Shown here in pieces: positions 43,928 to 53,791 of a DNA stretch of 64,000 nt. Source of the stretch: Rhizobium leguminosarum. GTDB taxonomy: Bacteria; Pseudomonadota; Alphaproteobacteria; Rhizobiales; Rhizobiaceae. The notes under the pieces are model-generated. The model searched no databases. It saw only the letters and a program-made list of their open reading frames with translations, and had not been told where the DNA came from. Where the stretch lies: contig NZ_LWBS01000461.1 in NCBI RefSeq assembly GCF_001652265.1, forward strand, positions 62,001-126,000, read 5' to 3'. Position 1 is the stretch's first letter. Every line of letters begins with the position of its first letter. The position numbers and the translations under genes are program-made.

Positions 43928-44005
43928 ATGGGTCGCGGAATTCTGCTTTGGCTGCTTGGTGTTCCACTGCCGATCATCATCCTTCTTGCTCTGTTTATGC
44001 GATAG
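43928..44005 (+). CDS. Predicted 25-residue membrane peptide
   Basis: A 25-codon gene starts seven bases after a strong AGGAGGT site. The product has a basic start (MGRG), a hydrophobic helix (ILLWLLGVPLPIIILLALF) with a conserved-looking proline kink, and a basic C-terminal MR. It ends nine bases before the ATG of the next membrane-protein gene, which suggests co-translation. I recall similar peptides in rhizobia but no function. It is far below usual ORF length limits. Confidence 0.6.
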   Translation: MGRGILLWLLGVPLPIIILLALFMR

Positions 44006-44014
44006 GGACGGATC

Positions 44015-44911
44015 ATGTCGGTTTCAATGACAGGTTCCGGAGAGATTGCCACTCCGGTCGAATCCTCCAAATCCGCTATGACATGGGGGCCCATCTTCGG
44101 AGGCGCCGCTGCTGCCATCGGCGTGACCCTCATTCTTTTGCTGCTTGGATCCGGGGTTGGGTTGACGATGGTGTCGCCCTGGTCGGGGCAAAGCAGCTCG
44201 CTCGGCACGGTCGGGGTGACGGCAGCGATCTGGCTCGTTGTCGTCCAATGGCTCTCCTCCGGGCTCGGAGGCTATATCACCGGCCGGCTGCGCACGAAGT
44301 GGGCGGCTGTCCACACCGACGAGGTATTCTTCCGCGACACCGCGCATGGCTTCATCAGCTGGGCGCTGGCGACGATCTTTGTCGCCGGATTTCTAGCCTC
44401 GTCGCTGACCTCTCTTGCCGGTGCGGGCGCATAAGCCGTCGGCTCGGCAGCCACCGCCGCAGGTACGGCGGCGTCATCGACGGCATCGGCCGCGGATCTG
44501 CCCACCGCCTATTTTACCGACGCTTTGCTGCGTCCTGAACAGGCCCGTGCAGGAGCAACATCCGATGATACTGCTGCAACGGCCGAGGTCTCCCGCATCC
44601 TCCTCAATGGTGCTGCCGCCGGCCAGATCCCGGATGACGACAAGGCCTATCTTGCCACCATCGTCTCTGCTCGCACCGGTCTTTCCGAAGCCGATGCGCG
44701 CACCCGCGTCGACACTGTGCTGAAGCGCATCGACGACGCCAAGGTCGCCGCGCAGAAAGCCGCCGATGAAGCACGCAAGGCTGCCTCCACCACAGCATTG
44801 CTCGGCGCGTTGTCACTTTTGATCGGGGCTTTCATCGCTGCTGCCGCTGCAGCGTTTGGTGGGTCGCAACGCGACGAAGAGGAAGATCTCATCGTTACCT
44901 CCCGGATCTAA
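44015..44911 (+). pseudogene. Membrane protein gene interrupted by one in-frame TAA
   Basis: The two halves, 44015-44434 and 44435-44911, are in the same frame with only TAA at 44432-44434 between them; the whole would be 298 codons. The first half has a Ser/Thr N-terminus and three hydrophobic helices (IFGGAAAAIGVTLILLLLG, VGVTAAIWLVVVQWLSSGLGG, GFISWALATIFVAGFLASSL). The second has a Ser/Ala-rich linker, a helical soluble part (DDKAYLATIVSARTGLSEADARTRVDTVL) and a final helix ALLGALSLLIGAFIAAAAAAFGG. No ATG restarts the second half near its beginning. It is either a nonsense mutation, a sequencing error or stop-codon read-through. Confidence 0.8.
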
Positions 44912-45099
44912 GATCGACGGAATCGGGGCGCAGGGTCGAAAGGCCACGCGCCCCATTTATGTCGGGCCATCCCGGCTCTGCTGTGGTTGGATCATCGTCC
45001 GCCCCAGGCCTTTTTCTCAGTGGCGGTTTATTTCGCATCAAGCGGAACATGTGGCCGTCGTGGAGCTTCGGTTAGGTAAACCCTTTCCGGAGAATATAG

Positions 45100-47217
45100 A
45101 TGGCCAAGAAGACCTCCCAAACCTCGCCCTCGGACAAAGCAACGATCCATGATCAGAAACTGTACCGGGGTGCAGGCGGCGAGCTTCATCAGTTTGCCGA
45201 AGACGGCATGCCGGTGCTGACCACGGCGCAAGGTGGGCCTGTTTCCGACGATCAGAATACGCTTCGCGTTGGCGCCCGTGGCCCTGCCCTCATCGACGAC
45301 TTCCACTTCCGTGAGAAAATCTTTCATTTCGACCACGAGCGCATTCCCGAGCGGGTCGTGCATGCGCGTGGCTATGGCGCCCATGGCTACTTCGAAACAT
45401 ACGAATCCCTGGCCGCCTATACCCGGGCCGATCTTTTCCAGCGGCCCGGCGAAAAGACGCCGGCCTTCGTCCGGTTTTCGACCGTTGCCGGCAGCAAGGG
45501 TTCCTTCGATCTGGCGCGCGACGTGCGTGGCTTCGCAGTGAAGATCTACACCCAGCAGGGGAATTGGGATCTCGTCGGCAACAACATCCCGGTCTTCTTC
45601 ATTCAGGATGCGATCAAGTTTCCCGACGTCATCCATTCCGTAAAACCGGAACCCGACAAGGAATTTCCGCAGGCGCAGTCGGCGCATGACAATTTCTGGG
45701 ATTTCATCAGCCTCACGCCCGAAAGCATGCACATGATCATGTGGGTGATGTCGGACCGCGCCATTCCGCGATCGTTCCGCTTCATGGAGGGTTTCGGCGT
45801 TCACACCTTCCGCTTCGTCAATGCGGCGGATGAATCAACCTTCGTCAAATTTCACTGGAAACCGAAGCTCGGTCTGCAGTCCGTCGCCTGGAACGAGGCA
45901 GTCAAGATCAATGGTGCGGATCCGGATTTCCATCGACGCGACCTCTGGCAGTCGATCCAGTCGGGAGCCTTCCCGGAATGGGAGCTCTGTGTGCAGCTTT
46001 TCGATCAGGACTTCGCCGACACGTTCGACTTCGATATCCTCGATCCGACGAAGATCATTCCGGAGGAGGTCCTTCCGGTCAAACCGATCGGCCGTCTCGT
46101 GCTCGACCGAATGCCCGAGAACTTTTTTGCGGAGACCGAGCAGGTCGCCTTCATGACGCAGAACGTGCCCCCTGGCATCGACTTCAGCAACGATCCCCTT
46201 CTGCAGGGACGAAACTTCTCCTATCTCGATACGCAGCTGAAACGTCTGGGCGGGCCGAATTTTACCCATCTGCCGATCAACGCGCCGAAATGTCCCTTCC
46301 ACAATTTTCAGCAGGATGGCCATATGGCGATGCGCAATCCTGTTGGACGCGTCAATTACCAACCGAATTCCTGGAATCAGGGGCCGCGGGAATCGCCGGT
46401 TCAGGGCTATCGCCACTTTCCGGCCGAAGAACAGGGTCCCAAGGTTCGGCTGCGGCCGGAAAGCTTTGCGGATCATTACAGCCAGGCCCGGCAGTTCTAC
46501 ATTAGCCAGACTCCGCCAGAGCAACGCCATATCGCCGCGGCGCTGAATTTCGAACTGAGCAAGGTCGAAACGCCGGTCATTCGTGAGCGTATGGTCTCGC
46601 ATCTGATGAACATTGATGAGACGCTGGCCAGCAAGGTCGGCCACGCACTCGGCTTCAAATCGATGCCGAAGCCTGCCGATGCTGCCATGCCGACGCGGCA
46701 GGATCTCGAGCCGTCGCCGGCGCTCAGCATCATCGAGCGCGGTCCGAAGCGGTTCGAAGGACGCAAGCTCGGCATTCTTGTCAGCGATGGCACCGATGCC
46801 GCGATCTTCAAGGCGCTGCTTGCCGAGATCACCGAACAGAAGGCAACTTTCGAAGTGATCGCGCCGAAGATCGGCGGCGTGACACTCTCTGACGGCAATT
46901 GGATCGAAGCACATCAGATGATCGACGGCGGACCTTCGGTGCTTTACGACGCTGTCGCCCTCCTCCCCTCGGCCGAGGGGACCGGCGATCTCTTGAAGGA
47001 GGCAACGGCCCGCGATTTCGTGGCGGACGCCTTCGTACACTGCAAGTTCATCGGCTATGTGGAAGCAGCACAGCCGCTGATGCAGAAGGCCGGAATCGCC
47101 GCTTCACCGGATGAGGGCGTGATTGCGCTCGCAGCGGCGAAGGATGTTCCGGCTTTTATCAAGGCGCTTGGCAAACTGCGTGTCTGGGGTCGGGAGCCGT
47201 CGGTCAAATTGCATTGA
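45100..47217 (+). CDS. katE: Large-subunit catalase (HPII type)
   Basis: The 705-residue monofunctional haem catalase degrades hydrogen peroxide. The distal His is in [13 protein letters not shown] near residue 87, the distal Asn in [12 protein letters not shown], and the proximal haem-ligand Tyr in [19 protein letters not shown]. After residue about 540 comes the extra flavodoxin/DJ-1-like domain found only in large catalases ([19 protein letters not shown]). S. meliloti KatC is of the same class, so katC is an alternative name. Its promoter should lie in the 188 bp upstream. Confidence 0.95.
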   Translation: MAKKTSQTSPSDKATIHDQKLYRGAGGELHQFAEDGMPVLTTAQGGPVSDDQNTLRVGARGPALIDDFHFREKIFHFDHERIPERVVHARGYGAHGYFETYESLAAYTRADLFQRPGEKTPAFVRFSTVAGSKGSFDLARDVRGFAVKIYTQQGNWDLVGNNIPVFFIQDAIKFPDVIHSVKPEPDKEFPQAQSAHDNFWDFISLTPESMHMIMWVMSDRAIPRSFRFMEGFGVHTFRFVNAADESTFVKFHWKPKLGLQSVAWNEAVKINGADPDFHRRDLWQSIQSGAFPEWELCVQLFDQDFADTFDFDILDPTKIIPEEVLPVKPIGRLVLDRMPENFFAETEQVAFMTQNVPPGIDFSNDPLLQGRNFSYLDTQLKRLGGPNFTHLPINAPKCPFHNFQQDGHMAMRNPVGRVNYQPNSWNQGPRESPVQGYRHFPAEEQGPKVRLRPESFADHYSQARQFYISQTPPEQRHIAAALNFELSKVETPVIRERMVSHLMNIDETLASKVGHALGFKSMPKPADAAMPTRQDLEPSPALSIIERGPKRFEGRKLGILVSDGTDAAIFKALLAEITEQKATFEVIAPKIGGVTLSDGNWIEAHQMIDGGPSVLYDAVALLPSAEGTGDLLKEATARDFVADAFVHCKFIGYVEAAQPLMQKAGIAASPDEGVIALAAAKDVPAFIKALGKLRVWGREPSVKLH

Positions 47218-47382
47218 CCGTCTTATCGCCGCCATCCGGGCACGGGAACGGCCTGTCGTAACCATAAAACCCGCGGAAACGCGGTTACTCCAAAAATATT
47301 GTGCACTGCAGCAACCTTTCGCTGGCTGACGCGTTTAGGTAAGCATCACCGCCATCCCGGCTGCTGATTGGCGGAGACTTTC

Positions 47383-48474
47383 ATGAGATCCATGTCAGAT
47401 ACCCTCGCACGCCTTGCTGCGCTGCGAGGAACCCTTCGCGCCCAACCCGCGCAGGACAACCCCGACCTCGTCGCATTGGAAAGGTTTGGCTCGAACCCGG
47501 GCGCTTTGGCAGGCTATACCTATCTGCCGTCAAAGCGCGGGAAAAACATGGCCCTGGTCGTTGTCCTACACGGCTGCACCCAGAGTGCCGCCGGCTATGA
47601 TATTGGCTCCGGGTGGTCGCGACTGGCCGAGGACTACGGCTTCGCGCTGCTGTTTCCCGAGCAGCGAAGGGCAAATAATCCAAACCTCTGCTTCAATTGG
47701 TTTAACCCGGAGGACATCCGCCGGGATCACGGCGAGGTCCTTTCCATTCGTCAGATGATCGCAAAGGTCGTTGCCGAACACGGTATCGACAGCAGGCGCC
47801 TGTTCGTGACCGGGCTTTCGGCCGGCGGTGCGATGGCCGCCGCCATGCTCGCCACTTATCCCGAGGTTTTTGCCGGCGGCGCGATTATTGCAGGCCTGCC
47901 ATATGCCAGTGCTGCAACCATTCCCGAGGCGTTCGACCGGATGCGCGGCCACGGCGGCCCGACCGGCAAAGAGCTGGAACTGCGGTTGAGAAACGCTTCA
48001 GGGCATAAAGGCCCGTGGCCGACATTGTCACTCTGGCAGGGAACCGCAGACGGAACCGTCGTGCCATCCAATGCGAATGCGATCGTGGAGCAATGGAAAA
48101 ATATACACGATGTCGACGCATCGCCGGGCCGCGTCGAAGATATCGGAAGACACCAGCGAAAGGTCTGGACCGATGCTCACGGTGTCGACGTGATCGAGCT
48201 CTATACGATTGCCGGGATGGGTCATGGCACACCTCTCGATGTCGGCACCGGCTACGGGGCAAGCGGCCCCTTCATGCTTGACGTCGGAATTTCCTCGACC
48301 GTCGAAATTGCCAGGTCCTGGGGTCTGGTCCCCTCGTTTGAAAAACGGCGCAACGCGAAAGCCTCTGCTGCTCAACCGGAAAGCGCTGCAGATCCATTCG
48401 GCGCGGACAGCGACCGTGGCAGCATTCAGAAAATCATTGAAGACGCCCTTCGGTCCGCCAGACTGCTGCGATAG
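47383..48474 (+). CDS. PHB-depolymerase-family esterase
   Basis: The 363-residue alpha/beta hydrolase belongs to the esterase PHB depolymerase family. YTYLPSKRGKNMALVVVLHGCTQSA gives the oxyanion region, the nucleophile Ser is in VTGLSAGGAMAAAM, the catalytic Asp is in LWQGTADGTVVP, and the His is in IAGMGHGTPLD. There is no clear signal peptide, so it probably acts inside the cell or on small esters rather than on extracellular PHB. The start ATG follows CGGAG; a TTG five codons earlier is less likely. Confidence 0.9.
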   Translation: MRSMSDTLARLAALRGTLRAQPAQDNPDLVALERFGSNPGALAGYTYLPSKRGKNMALVVVLHGCTQSAAGYDIGSGWSRLAEDYGFALLFPEQRRANNPNLCFNWFNPEDIRRDHGEVLSIRQMIAKVVAEHGIDSRRLFVTGLSAGGAMAAAMLATYPEVFAGGAIIAGLPYASAATIPEAFDRMRGHGGPTGKELELRLRNASGHKGPWPTLSLWQGTADGTVVPSNANAIVEQWKNIHDVDASPGRVEDIGRHQRKVWTDAHGVDVIELYTIAGMGHGTPLDVGTGYGASGPFMLDVGISSTVEIARSWGLVPSFEKRRNAKASAAQPESAADPFGADSDRGSIQKIIEDALRSARLLR

Positions 48475-48516
48475 TCGCAAGGCATACGACGGCCGTCAGA
48501 ACCCGCGAGATCGGCG

Positions 48517-48816
48517 CTATCGGTTTTGAGACTTGGGCAGTGGTCCGTTTTGATGGCGGAAGACGAGTTCGCTCTGGACATCTTGCTGAAACTGCAGCAC
48601 CCGCTGACCGACATCACTCTCCGGCATCCCGGCCGCCAGAAGCTGATCGGCAAGCCTGCGGCATTCGGCCTTCCAGAATTCTATCGCATCTGCGCCATGC
48701 CGCCGGCCGAGTTCGCGAGCGCAACGCTCGACATTGGCAGTTCCGGTTCCAGCGGGAAAGGCAATAATCCTGCCTTCATTGTCGCCGGCAGGCCGGCGGG
48801 TCATTTCAGTAGCCAT
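48517..48816 (-). CDS. DUF6074-like hypothetical protein
   Basis: The 99-residue protein reads RRPAGDNEGRIIAFPAGTGTANVERCARELGRRHGADAIEFWKAECRRLADQL in outline, a pattern I associate with the rhizobial DUF6074 family: a short I(I)AFP motif followed by helices rich in Arg and Glu. Function unknown. The start chosen follows AGGAACC. It converges on the esterase gene. Confidence 0.62.
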   Translation of the reverse strand: MATEMTRRPAGDNEGRIIAFPAGTGTANVERCARELGRRHGADAIEFWKAECRRLADQLLAAGMPESDVGQRVLQFQQDVQSELVFRHQNGPLPKSQNR

Positions 48817-48925
48817 CGAACACAGGTTCCTTTGATCCTGTTCGTTGTCTACGGGACTATGGTTAATGCTTTCTATTTGCTGCAGTAAGAAGATCAATCA
48901 GGTGGAAATTTAGCGGGCCGCAATG

Positions 48926-50803
48926 TCACCAGACAATCGGATGGGTTTTGCCGGTGAGTACGTTCACGAACCCCTCCGGCGCCAGCGCCGACGGCGCGAC
49001 CAGGACCCAGCGCCAGGGCGAGCAGGTCAGCGTCGCAAACGACAGGCGTTCGGGAAAGCCCGGCCACCAGCGGGGTGAAAAGGTCGGCTCGTACATCCAG
49101 TCGATCCCGGCGCCGGCGGCATAAAGAGCCTGCATCTCCGCATCGAGAACTTCGGCCGAACGCGCCGTCATCAGGCCGCCGACCTCGTAGCGGACGCGGG
49201 CGAGAATCTTGCCGCCGGATACCAGCACCCAGCCGCCCTGCTGCTCGTTCAGGGCATTGACTGATATCGCCATCGCCTCGTCGGATGAGCCGACCGTCCA
49301 GATATTGTGCTTGTCGTGCCCCAGCGTGGAGGCGAGTGCCGTCTCCGGCGTGCGCGGTCCGGTGCCCAGCCAGAACATCCTGGAGACCTTCGCCTCCCCG
49401 GAAAACCGGTCGACAATGGCGAATTTGGTGACATTACGCGCGGGATCCCGCTGCACGGCACCCTCTTCCACCGGCAATTCCATGGTGATGAAATCGTCGT
49501 GCCAGTGAAACGGCCGCAAAAGTGCAGCATTGACCGTCGTCCGGTTCGGCGGCGCCTCAATGCGGAAATCCGCTGATGTCACCGTCCTGTCGATTTTCAC
49601 GGTGCGCGTCGCCCATTGCGGCCAATCGATTTCAGGACGCGCGCCGATGAATGTCGACCCCTCGGATACCGGGCGCCCATCCGCCCACACCTTTGCGATC
49701 GACAGGCTGGCGACATCGTCCAAAAGAACGAAATCGGCGAAACGGCCTGGCGCAATCGACCCGACCCAGGGTGTCAGCCGCATATGGCGCGCCGGATTGA
49801 GGGTGACGCACTGGATGGCGATCTCCGGCGCAAGGCCGTTTTCGATGGCGAGGCGGACATTGTGGTCGGTCGCACCGATTTTCAGCGTGTCCGAGGCGCT
49901 GCGGTCGTCGGTCACCAGGGCGATCTGCGACCAGTCCGTCAGCCCCTTGTCGATCAGCCCGCGGATGACCTCCGGCAGGGAATGCGGCCTGAGCTCGATG
50001 AAAAGACCGTGGAGAAGCTTCTGCCAGATCTCATCGAGAAACCAGCCTTCGTGATCGGAGGCGAGACCTGCTGCGGCAAAGGCATTGATCGAGGCCATGT
50101 CGCGCAGTCCGGCACCGTGGCCTTCGACCACGCCGCGCTGCTCGAAGGTCGCGCCGATCATGCCCCACAGCCGATCGTAGGAAGGATTGCCGGGATCGGA
50201 TATGGACGGCCAGTCCATGACCTCGTCGAGCCCGGCGACCATCAGGCTTTCGGAAAGGAAGGCCTTCTGCTCGTCGTAGCCGAACCAGCCGCCACCCCAC
50301 TCGTAAGCGGTCGGCGGGACGGCTGAGCCAGGCAGGGGAAAGATTTTCATCGGCGATCCGCGCCGGCGCGCTTCCAGCCAGAATTCCAGATTGCGGGCGC
50401 CGTTGACGTTGGAAAATTCGTGGCTCGCCTCGCATGTCCAGGTCACGCCATGCGGCATCACCAAAGCCGCCTCCCATTCAGGCGTCAGATGGGAGCTTTC
50501 GATATGTTTGTGTGCCTCGCCGAACCCCGGCACGGCCGCAAGATCCGGCTCGGAGAACCGCTCGTTCACCTCGCCTGCGTAACTGCCGGCGGGGCCGACA
50601 TAGGCGACGCGGCGGCCCTTGATGACGATCTCCTGATCGTCGAGCCATGTCCTCGAATGGACATCGAGCAACCTGCCGACCCGCAACAGCCTGTCGGCGG
50701 GCCGGCGTCCGAGCGCCGTCAGCACGAGATCCTGGCGCGTCAGCACCTCGTCGGACGCGTTGATCAGCAGATCGTCGGGAAGGGCAGTGCACGAAGTGGC
50801 CAT
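48926..50803 (-). CDS. Adenine-deaminase-like amidohydrolase
   Basis: The 625-residue amidohydrolase has the adenine deaminase (COG1001) layout. An N-terminal RVGRLLDVHSRTWLDDQEIVIKGRRVAYVGPAG is followed by the metal HxH in PGFGEAHKHIESSHLTPEWE and by HGVTWTCEASHEFSNVNGARN, where true Ade proteins read DPHEIANV. LVTDDRSASDTL and LNPARHMRL come next, then a C-terminal domain with GHDKHNIWTVG. The changed motif and the N-terminal difference leave the substrate open; it may not be adenine. The ATG 62 codons inside the longest frame was chosen because the upstream part is not protein-like. It is divergent from a polyamine-type ABC operon. Confidence 0.82.
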   Translation of the reverse strand: MATSCTALPDDLLINASDEVLTRQDLVLTALGRRPADRLLRVGRLLDVHSRTWLDDQEIVIKGRRVAYVGPAGSYAGEVNERFSEPDLAAVPGFGEAHKHIESSHLTPEWEAALVMPHGVTWTCEASHEFSNVNGARNLEFWLEARRRGSPMKIFPLPGSAVPPTAYEWGGGWFGYDEQKAFLSESLMVAGLDEVMDWPSISDPGNPSYDRLWGMIGATFEQRGVVEGHGAGLRDMASINAFAAAGLASDHEGWFLDEIWQKLLHGLFIELRPHSLPEVIRGLIDKGLTDWSQIALVTDDRSASDTLKIGATDHNVRLAIENGLAPEIAIQCVTLNPARHMRLTPWVGSIAPGRFADFVLLDDVASLSIAKVWADGRPVSEGSTFIGARPEIDWPQWATRTVKIDRTVTSADFRIEAPPNRTTVNAALLRPFHWHDDFITMELPVEEGAVQRDPARNVTKFAIVDRFSGEAKVSRMFWLGTGPRTPETALASTLGHDKHNIWTVGSSDEAMAISVNALNEQQGGWVLVSGGKILARVRYEVGGLMTARSAEVLDAEMQALYAAGAGIDWMYEPTFSPRWWPGFPERLSFATLTCSPWRWVLVAPSALAPEGFVNVLTGKTHPIVW

Positions 50804-51017
50804 GAATGAAATGCCCGTGAGAAGCTGGAACCGCCGGACCGTAAAGACCACAGGCCGATGTGTAAAGCGATGCTCCGGTCTTGGAAAATTCCTCGCACAA
50901 GGGCGTATTTGCTCAATTATTGAGCTTGCGACCCGATCGATCAAAAAATAGTATCCCTCAAATCCTGGGGGTATCATCCCGATTGCCAACGCCGTTTTTC
51001 ACAGAAGGACATTGCTC

Positions 51018-52058
51018 ATGAAGGCCAGACGTTTTGCCCGAATCCTGTCTCTCGCGCTGCTTGCCGCCGTCGGCAGCACCGCAGCGGCACATGCGCAATC
51101 GAAGACGCTGACTATCTCCTGGTGGGGCTATAACGGCGAGAAGATGAATGCGAACATCATCACGCCCTTCAAGAAGATCTGCGGCTGCGAGATCGTGTTC
51201 GAGACCGGCAACAATGCCGACCGGCTCAACAAGCTGAAATTGCGCGATGGCAAGGGCGTCGACGTCATCTATCTCACCGACAGCTTCTCGCAGCTCGGCA
51301 TCGAACAGGGATTGTTCCAGGAGATCGATGCGTCGAAGATCCCCAACCTCGCGGATATCTACGAGTTGGGCAAGGCGCCTCAGGGCAAATACGGCCCCGC
51401 CTACACGATCGGTCGCGTCGGCATCGTCTATGACTCCGCCAAGGTCAACCCGCCGATCACCGCCTGGGGCGACCTGTGGCGCGACGATCTGAAAAGCTCC
51501 GTCTCCTTGCCCGGAATCACCACCACGGCCGGCCCGCTGGTCGTTCTGGAAGCCGGCAAGAATGGTGGCGCCGATGCCTATGAAGACACCGACAAGGCCT
51601 TCTCGGAAATCGAGGCACTCAAGCCCAATGTCGTCAAGAACTACAACACCGGCTCGGAGCTGGTGAACCTGATATCAACAGGCGAAGTGCGCGTTGCGCT
51701 GGCCCAGGACTTTACCCTGGCATCGATGCAGGCGGCCGTTCCGACGATGACATGGGCCAAGCTCAAGGACGGCGATATCGCCACCCTGAACACCGTGAAC
51801 ATCCCGAAGGGTTCGGAAAATGTCGAACTCGCCCATCAATTCATCAACTTCATCCTGTCCAAGGACGTCCAGCAGGCTGAAGCCGAACAAGGCGTCGATG
51901 CGCCGATCTCGACAAAGGTCAGCCTGACGCCGGACCAGGCGAAGATCTGGACCTATGGCCCGGATATGGTGGCAGGCCTCACCCGCATCGACTATGCCAA
52001 AATGAACGCAGCCAAGGCCGACTGGATCGACCGCTGGAACGAAGTCTTCGGTCAGTAA
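51018..52058 (+). CDS. ABC transporter substrate-binding protein (PotD/PotF type)
   Basis: The 346-residue periplasmic protein has a signal peptide ending AAAHAQ and then a type II solute-binding fold: KTLTISWWGYNGEKMNANII, DVIYLTDSFSQLGIEQGLFQEID, and the C-terminal VQQAEAEQGVDAPISTKVSL. It resembles spermidine/putrescine binders in organisation, but the aspartates that grip polyamines cannot be confirmed by eye. AAGGAC stands eight bases before the ATG. It is the first gene of an operon with two permeases, an ATPase and an M20 peptidase. Confidence 0.9.
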   Translation: MKARRFARILSLALLAAVGSTAAAHAQSKTLTISWWGYNGEKMNANIITPFKKICGCEIVFETGNNADRLNKLKLRDGKGVDVIYLTDSFSQLGIEQGLFQEIDASKIPNLADIYELGKAPQGKYGPAYTIGRVGIVYDSAKVNPPITAWGDLWRDDLKSSVSLPGITTTAGPLVVLEAGKNGGADAYEDTDKAFSEIEALKPNVVKNYNTGSELVNLISTGEVRVALAQDFTLASMQAAVPTMTWAKLKDGDIATLNTVNIPKGSENVELAHQFINFILSKDVQQAEAEQGVDAPISTKVSLTPDQAKIWTYGPDMVAGLTRIDYAKMNAAKADWIDRWNEVFGQ

Positions 52059-52108
52059 GTTGCGCGATATCGGCCTGACTTGAGGCCGGTTGATTGCCAG
52101 ACATGGAA

Positions 52109-52140
52109 GCGCCGCAGATTCGAATCCGAGATGCGGCGCT
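52109..52140. promoter_or_regulatory. Intercistronic hairpin between binding protein and permease genes
   Basis: A 9-bp perfect stem (agcgccgca / tgcggcgct) encloses a 14-base loop that contains attcgaat. There is no T run, so it is not a classical terminator. Such hairpins often protect the binding-protein mRNA from 3' decay. Confidence 0.5.
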
Positions 52141-52171
52141 CCTGATATCAGGACATGCCACGAGTTTTGAG

Positions 52172-52996
52172 ATGAAGCATTTTGCCAGATGGGGATTGAC
52201 GATGCCGGCGACGATTGCCGTCGTTGTGCTTCTCATCGTTCCCGTCGCCATCACCATCGCGGCGACGTTTGCAGAGCCGAAGGGCATATTTGCGCCCTAT
52301 GTGACATTCTTCAGCAGCGGCTTTCGCCGGGCGGTTCTTTATCGGACGCTGGAGGTCGCCCTAGTCACGACCGCGATTTCGCTGACCGTCGGTTTCATCA
52401 CCGCCTATGTGATCGCGCAGATGCCCGGTCGCGCAAAGAGCATCATGATCATCGCGGCGGTCTTTCCGCTGCTGACAGGTGTCGTCGTCAGATCCTTCGC
52501 ATGGCTGATCATTCTCGGAAAGAACGGCATTCTGAACGCCATGCTCATCTCGACCGGCGTGCTCAGTGAACCGCTTTCGATGCTCTATACCGAAGGTTCG
52601 GTGATCGTTGCCATGGTCTACCTCTTCGTTCCCCTGATGATCCTGACGCTCGTCGGCGTCCTTGAAGGCATCCCGCGCGATCTGATCGATGCCGCCGCCT
52701 CGCTCGGCGCGAAACCGCTGATGACATTCTTTCAGGTGATCCTGCCACTCGCGACACCCGGCCTCATCGTCGGCGCGGTCCTGGTCTTCACCGGCAGCTT
52801 CACCTCCTATGCGACACCGCAACTGCTCGGCGGAGAAAAGCAGATGATGATGGGGACCTTCCTCTACCAGCGCGCCATGGTGACCTTCGATTGGGTCGGT
52901 GCATCGACGATCGCCGCCATCATGGCGGTGCTAACGCTCGGCGTCGTCCTTATGATGAGCCGCATCGCACGCCGGCTCAATCCGATGGCGGTGTGA
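52172..52996 (+). CDS. ABC transporter permease (PotB type)
   Basis: The 274-residue inner-membrane permease has six predicted helices and the binding-protein-dependent permease loop LEGIPRDLIDAAASLGAKPLMTFFQVILPLATPGL near residue 190, which contacts the ATPase. The start MKHFARWG was chosen as the last ATG before the first helix; the ribosome-binding site is weak. Its stop overlaps the next permease ATG (TGATG). Confidence 0.9.
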   Translation: MKHFARWGLTMPATIAVVVLLIVPVAITIAATFAEPKGIFAPYVTFFSSGFRRAVLYRTLEVALVTTAISLTVGFITAYVIAQMPGRAKSIMIIAAVFPLLTGVVVRSFAWLIILGKNGILNAMLISTGVLSEPLSMLYTEGSVIVAMVYLFVPLMILTLVGVLEGIPRDLIDAAASLGAKPLMTFFQVILPLATPGLIVGAVLVFTGSFTSYATPQLLGGEKQMMMGTFLYQRAMVTFDWVGASTIAAIMAVLTLGVVLMMSRIARRLNPMAV

Positions 52997-53784
52997 TGGA
53001 CAGGCGCGTTCACCCGATCCTCGCCGCCTTCGCGGCCTGCGTTTTCTTCTTCCTGCTCGCACCGCTGGTCATCATCATCGGTGCGGCCGTCAGCGACACG
53101 ACCTACCTGACCTTCCCGCCGCAGGGCCTGACATTGCGGTGGTTCGTCAATATCTTCCAGATCGAGGCCTTCCGCACGACCGCGATCACCAGCCTGCAGG
53201 TCGCCTTTCTCGGCACGGCGCTCTCCCTGCTGATCGGCGTCCCGGCCGCCTATGCGATCAATCGCTATCGGGTGGAATTGCCGCGCTGGCTGTCCACCAT
53301 CTTCGTACTGCCGATTCTGGTGCCGGAGATCGTCTTCGGATTCTCGCTGATGAAATCGGTGACGATCGGCCTCGGGCTGCCGATCTTCATCAGCCTGCTG
53401 GTCGGCCACGCCCTGTTGATCCTGCCCTATTCGGTGCGTGTCGTCGGCGCCAGCCTGGCGGCCTTCGATTTTTCCGTCGAGGAGGCGGCGATCAGCCTCG
53501 GTTGCCCGCCGCTGAGAACCTTCCTGACCGTGGTCCTGCCAAACATCCGCGCCGGGGTCATTGCCGCCTTCATCCTCGCCTTCATCACCTCGATCAACGA
53601 CGTGTCAGTTTCGGTCTTCCTGACCGGGCCGGGCATCTCGACGCTGCCGATCCAGATCCTCGCGCATATGGAACAGTTCTTCGATCCGACAATCGCGTCG
53701 GTCTCGGTACTGCTGATGTTCGTGACAGTCGGCGTCATGGCCATCATCGAGGCCACGCTCGGCCTCACCTTCCTGACAAAGTAG
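52996..53784 (+). CDS. ABC transporter permease (PotC type)
   Basis: The 262-residue inner-membrane permease begins with a short cytoplasmic stretch (MDRRVHP) and has six helices. The ATPase-contact loop reads FDFSVEEAAISLGCPPLRTFLTVVLPNIRAG. It pairs with the preceding permease. The one-base overlap at 52996 gives translational coupling. Confidence 0.92.
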   Translation: MDRRVHPILAAFAACVFFFLLAPLVIIIGAAVSDTTYLTFPPQGLTLRWFVNIFQIEAFRTTAITSLQVAFLGTALSLLIGVPAAYAINRYRVELPRWLSTIFVLPILVPEIVFGFSLMKSVTIGLGLPIFISLLVGHALLILPYSVRVVGASLAAFDFSVEEAAISLGCPPLRTFLTVVLPNIRAGVIAAFILAFITSINDVSVSVFLTGPGISTLPIQILAHMEQFFDPTIASVSVLLMFVTVGVMAIIEATLGLTFLTK

Positions 53785-53791
53785 AACGCTC

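Noticed and set aside
40110..44911. Second genomic island starting at tRNA-Asn
   Set aside because: No copy of the tRNA-Asn 3' end, integrase or other boundary was found downstream, so no island edges can be supported.
45044..45073. GGAAC upstream of the catalase gene as an EcfG promoter
   Set aside because: The nearest CGTT-like sequence (CGGTT) is 20 bases away instead of 16-17, so the spacing is wrong.
52118..52130. ttcgaatcc in the ABC operon as a tRNA-derived att site
   Set aside because: It is a nine-base chance match inside a hairpin loop, without the rest of a tRNA 3' end.
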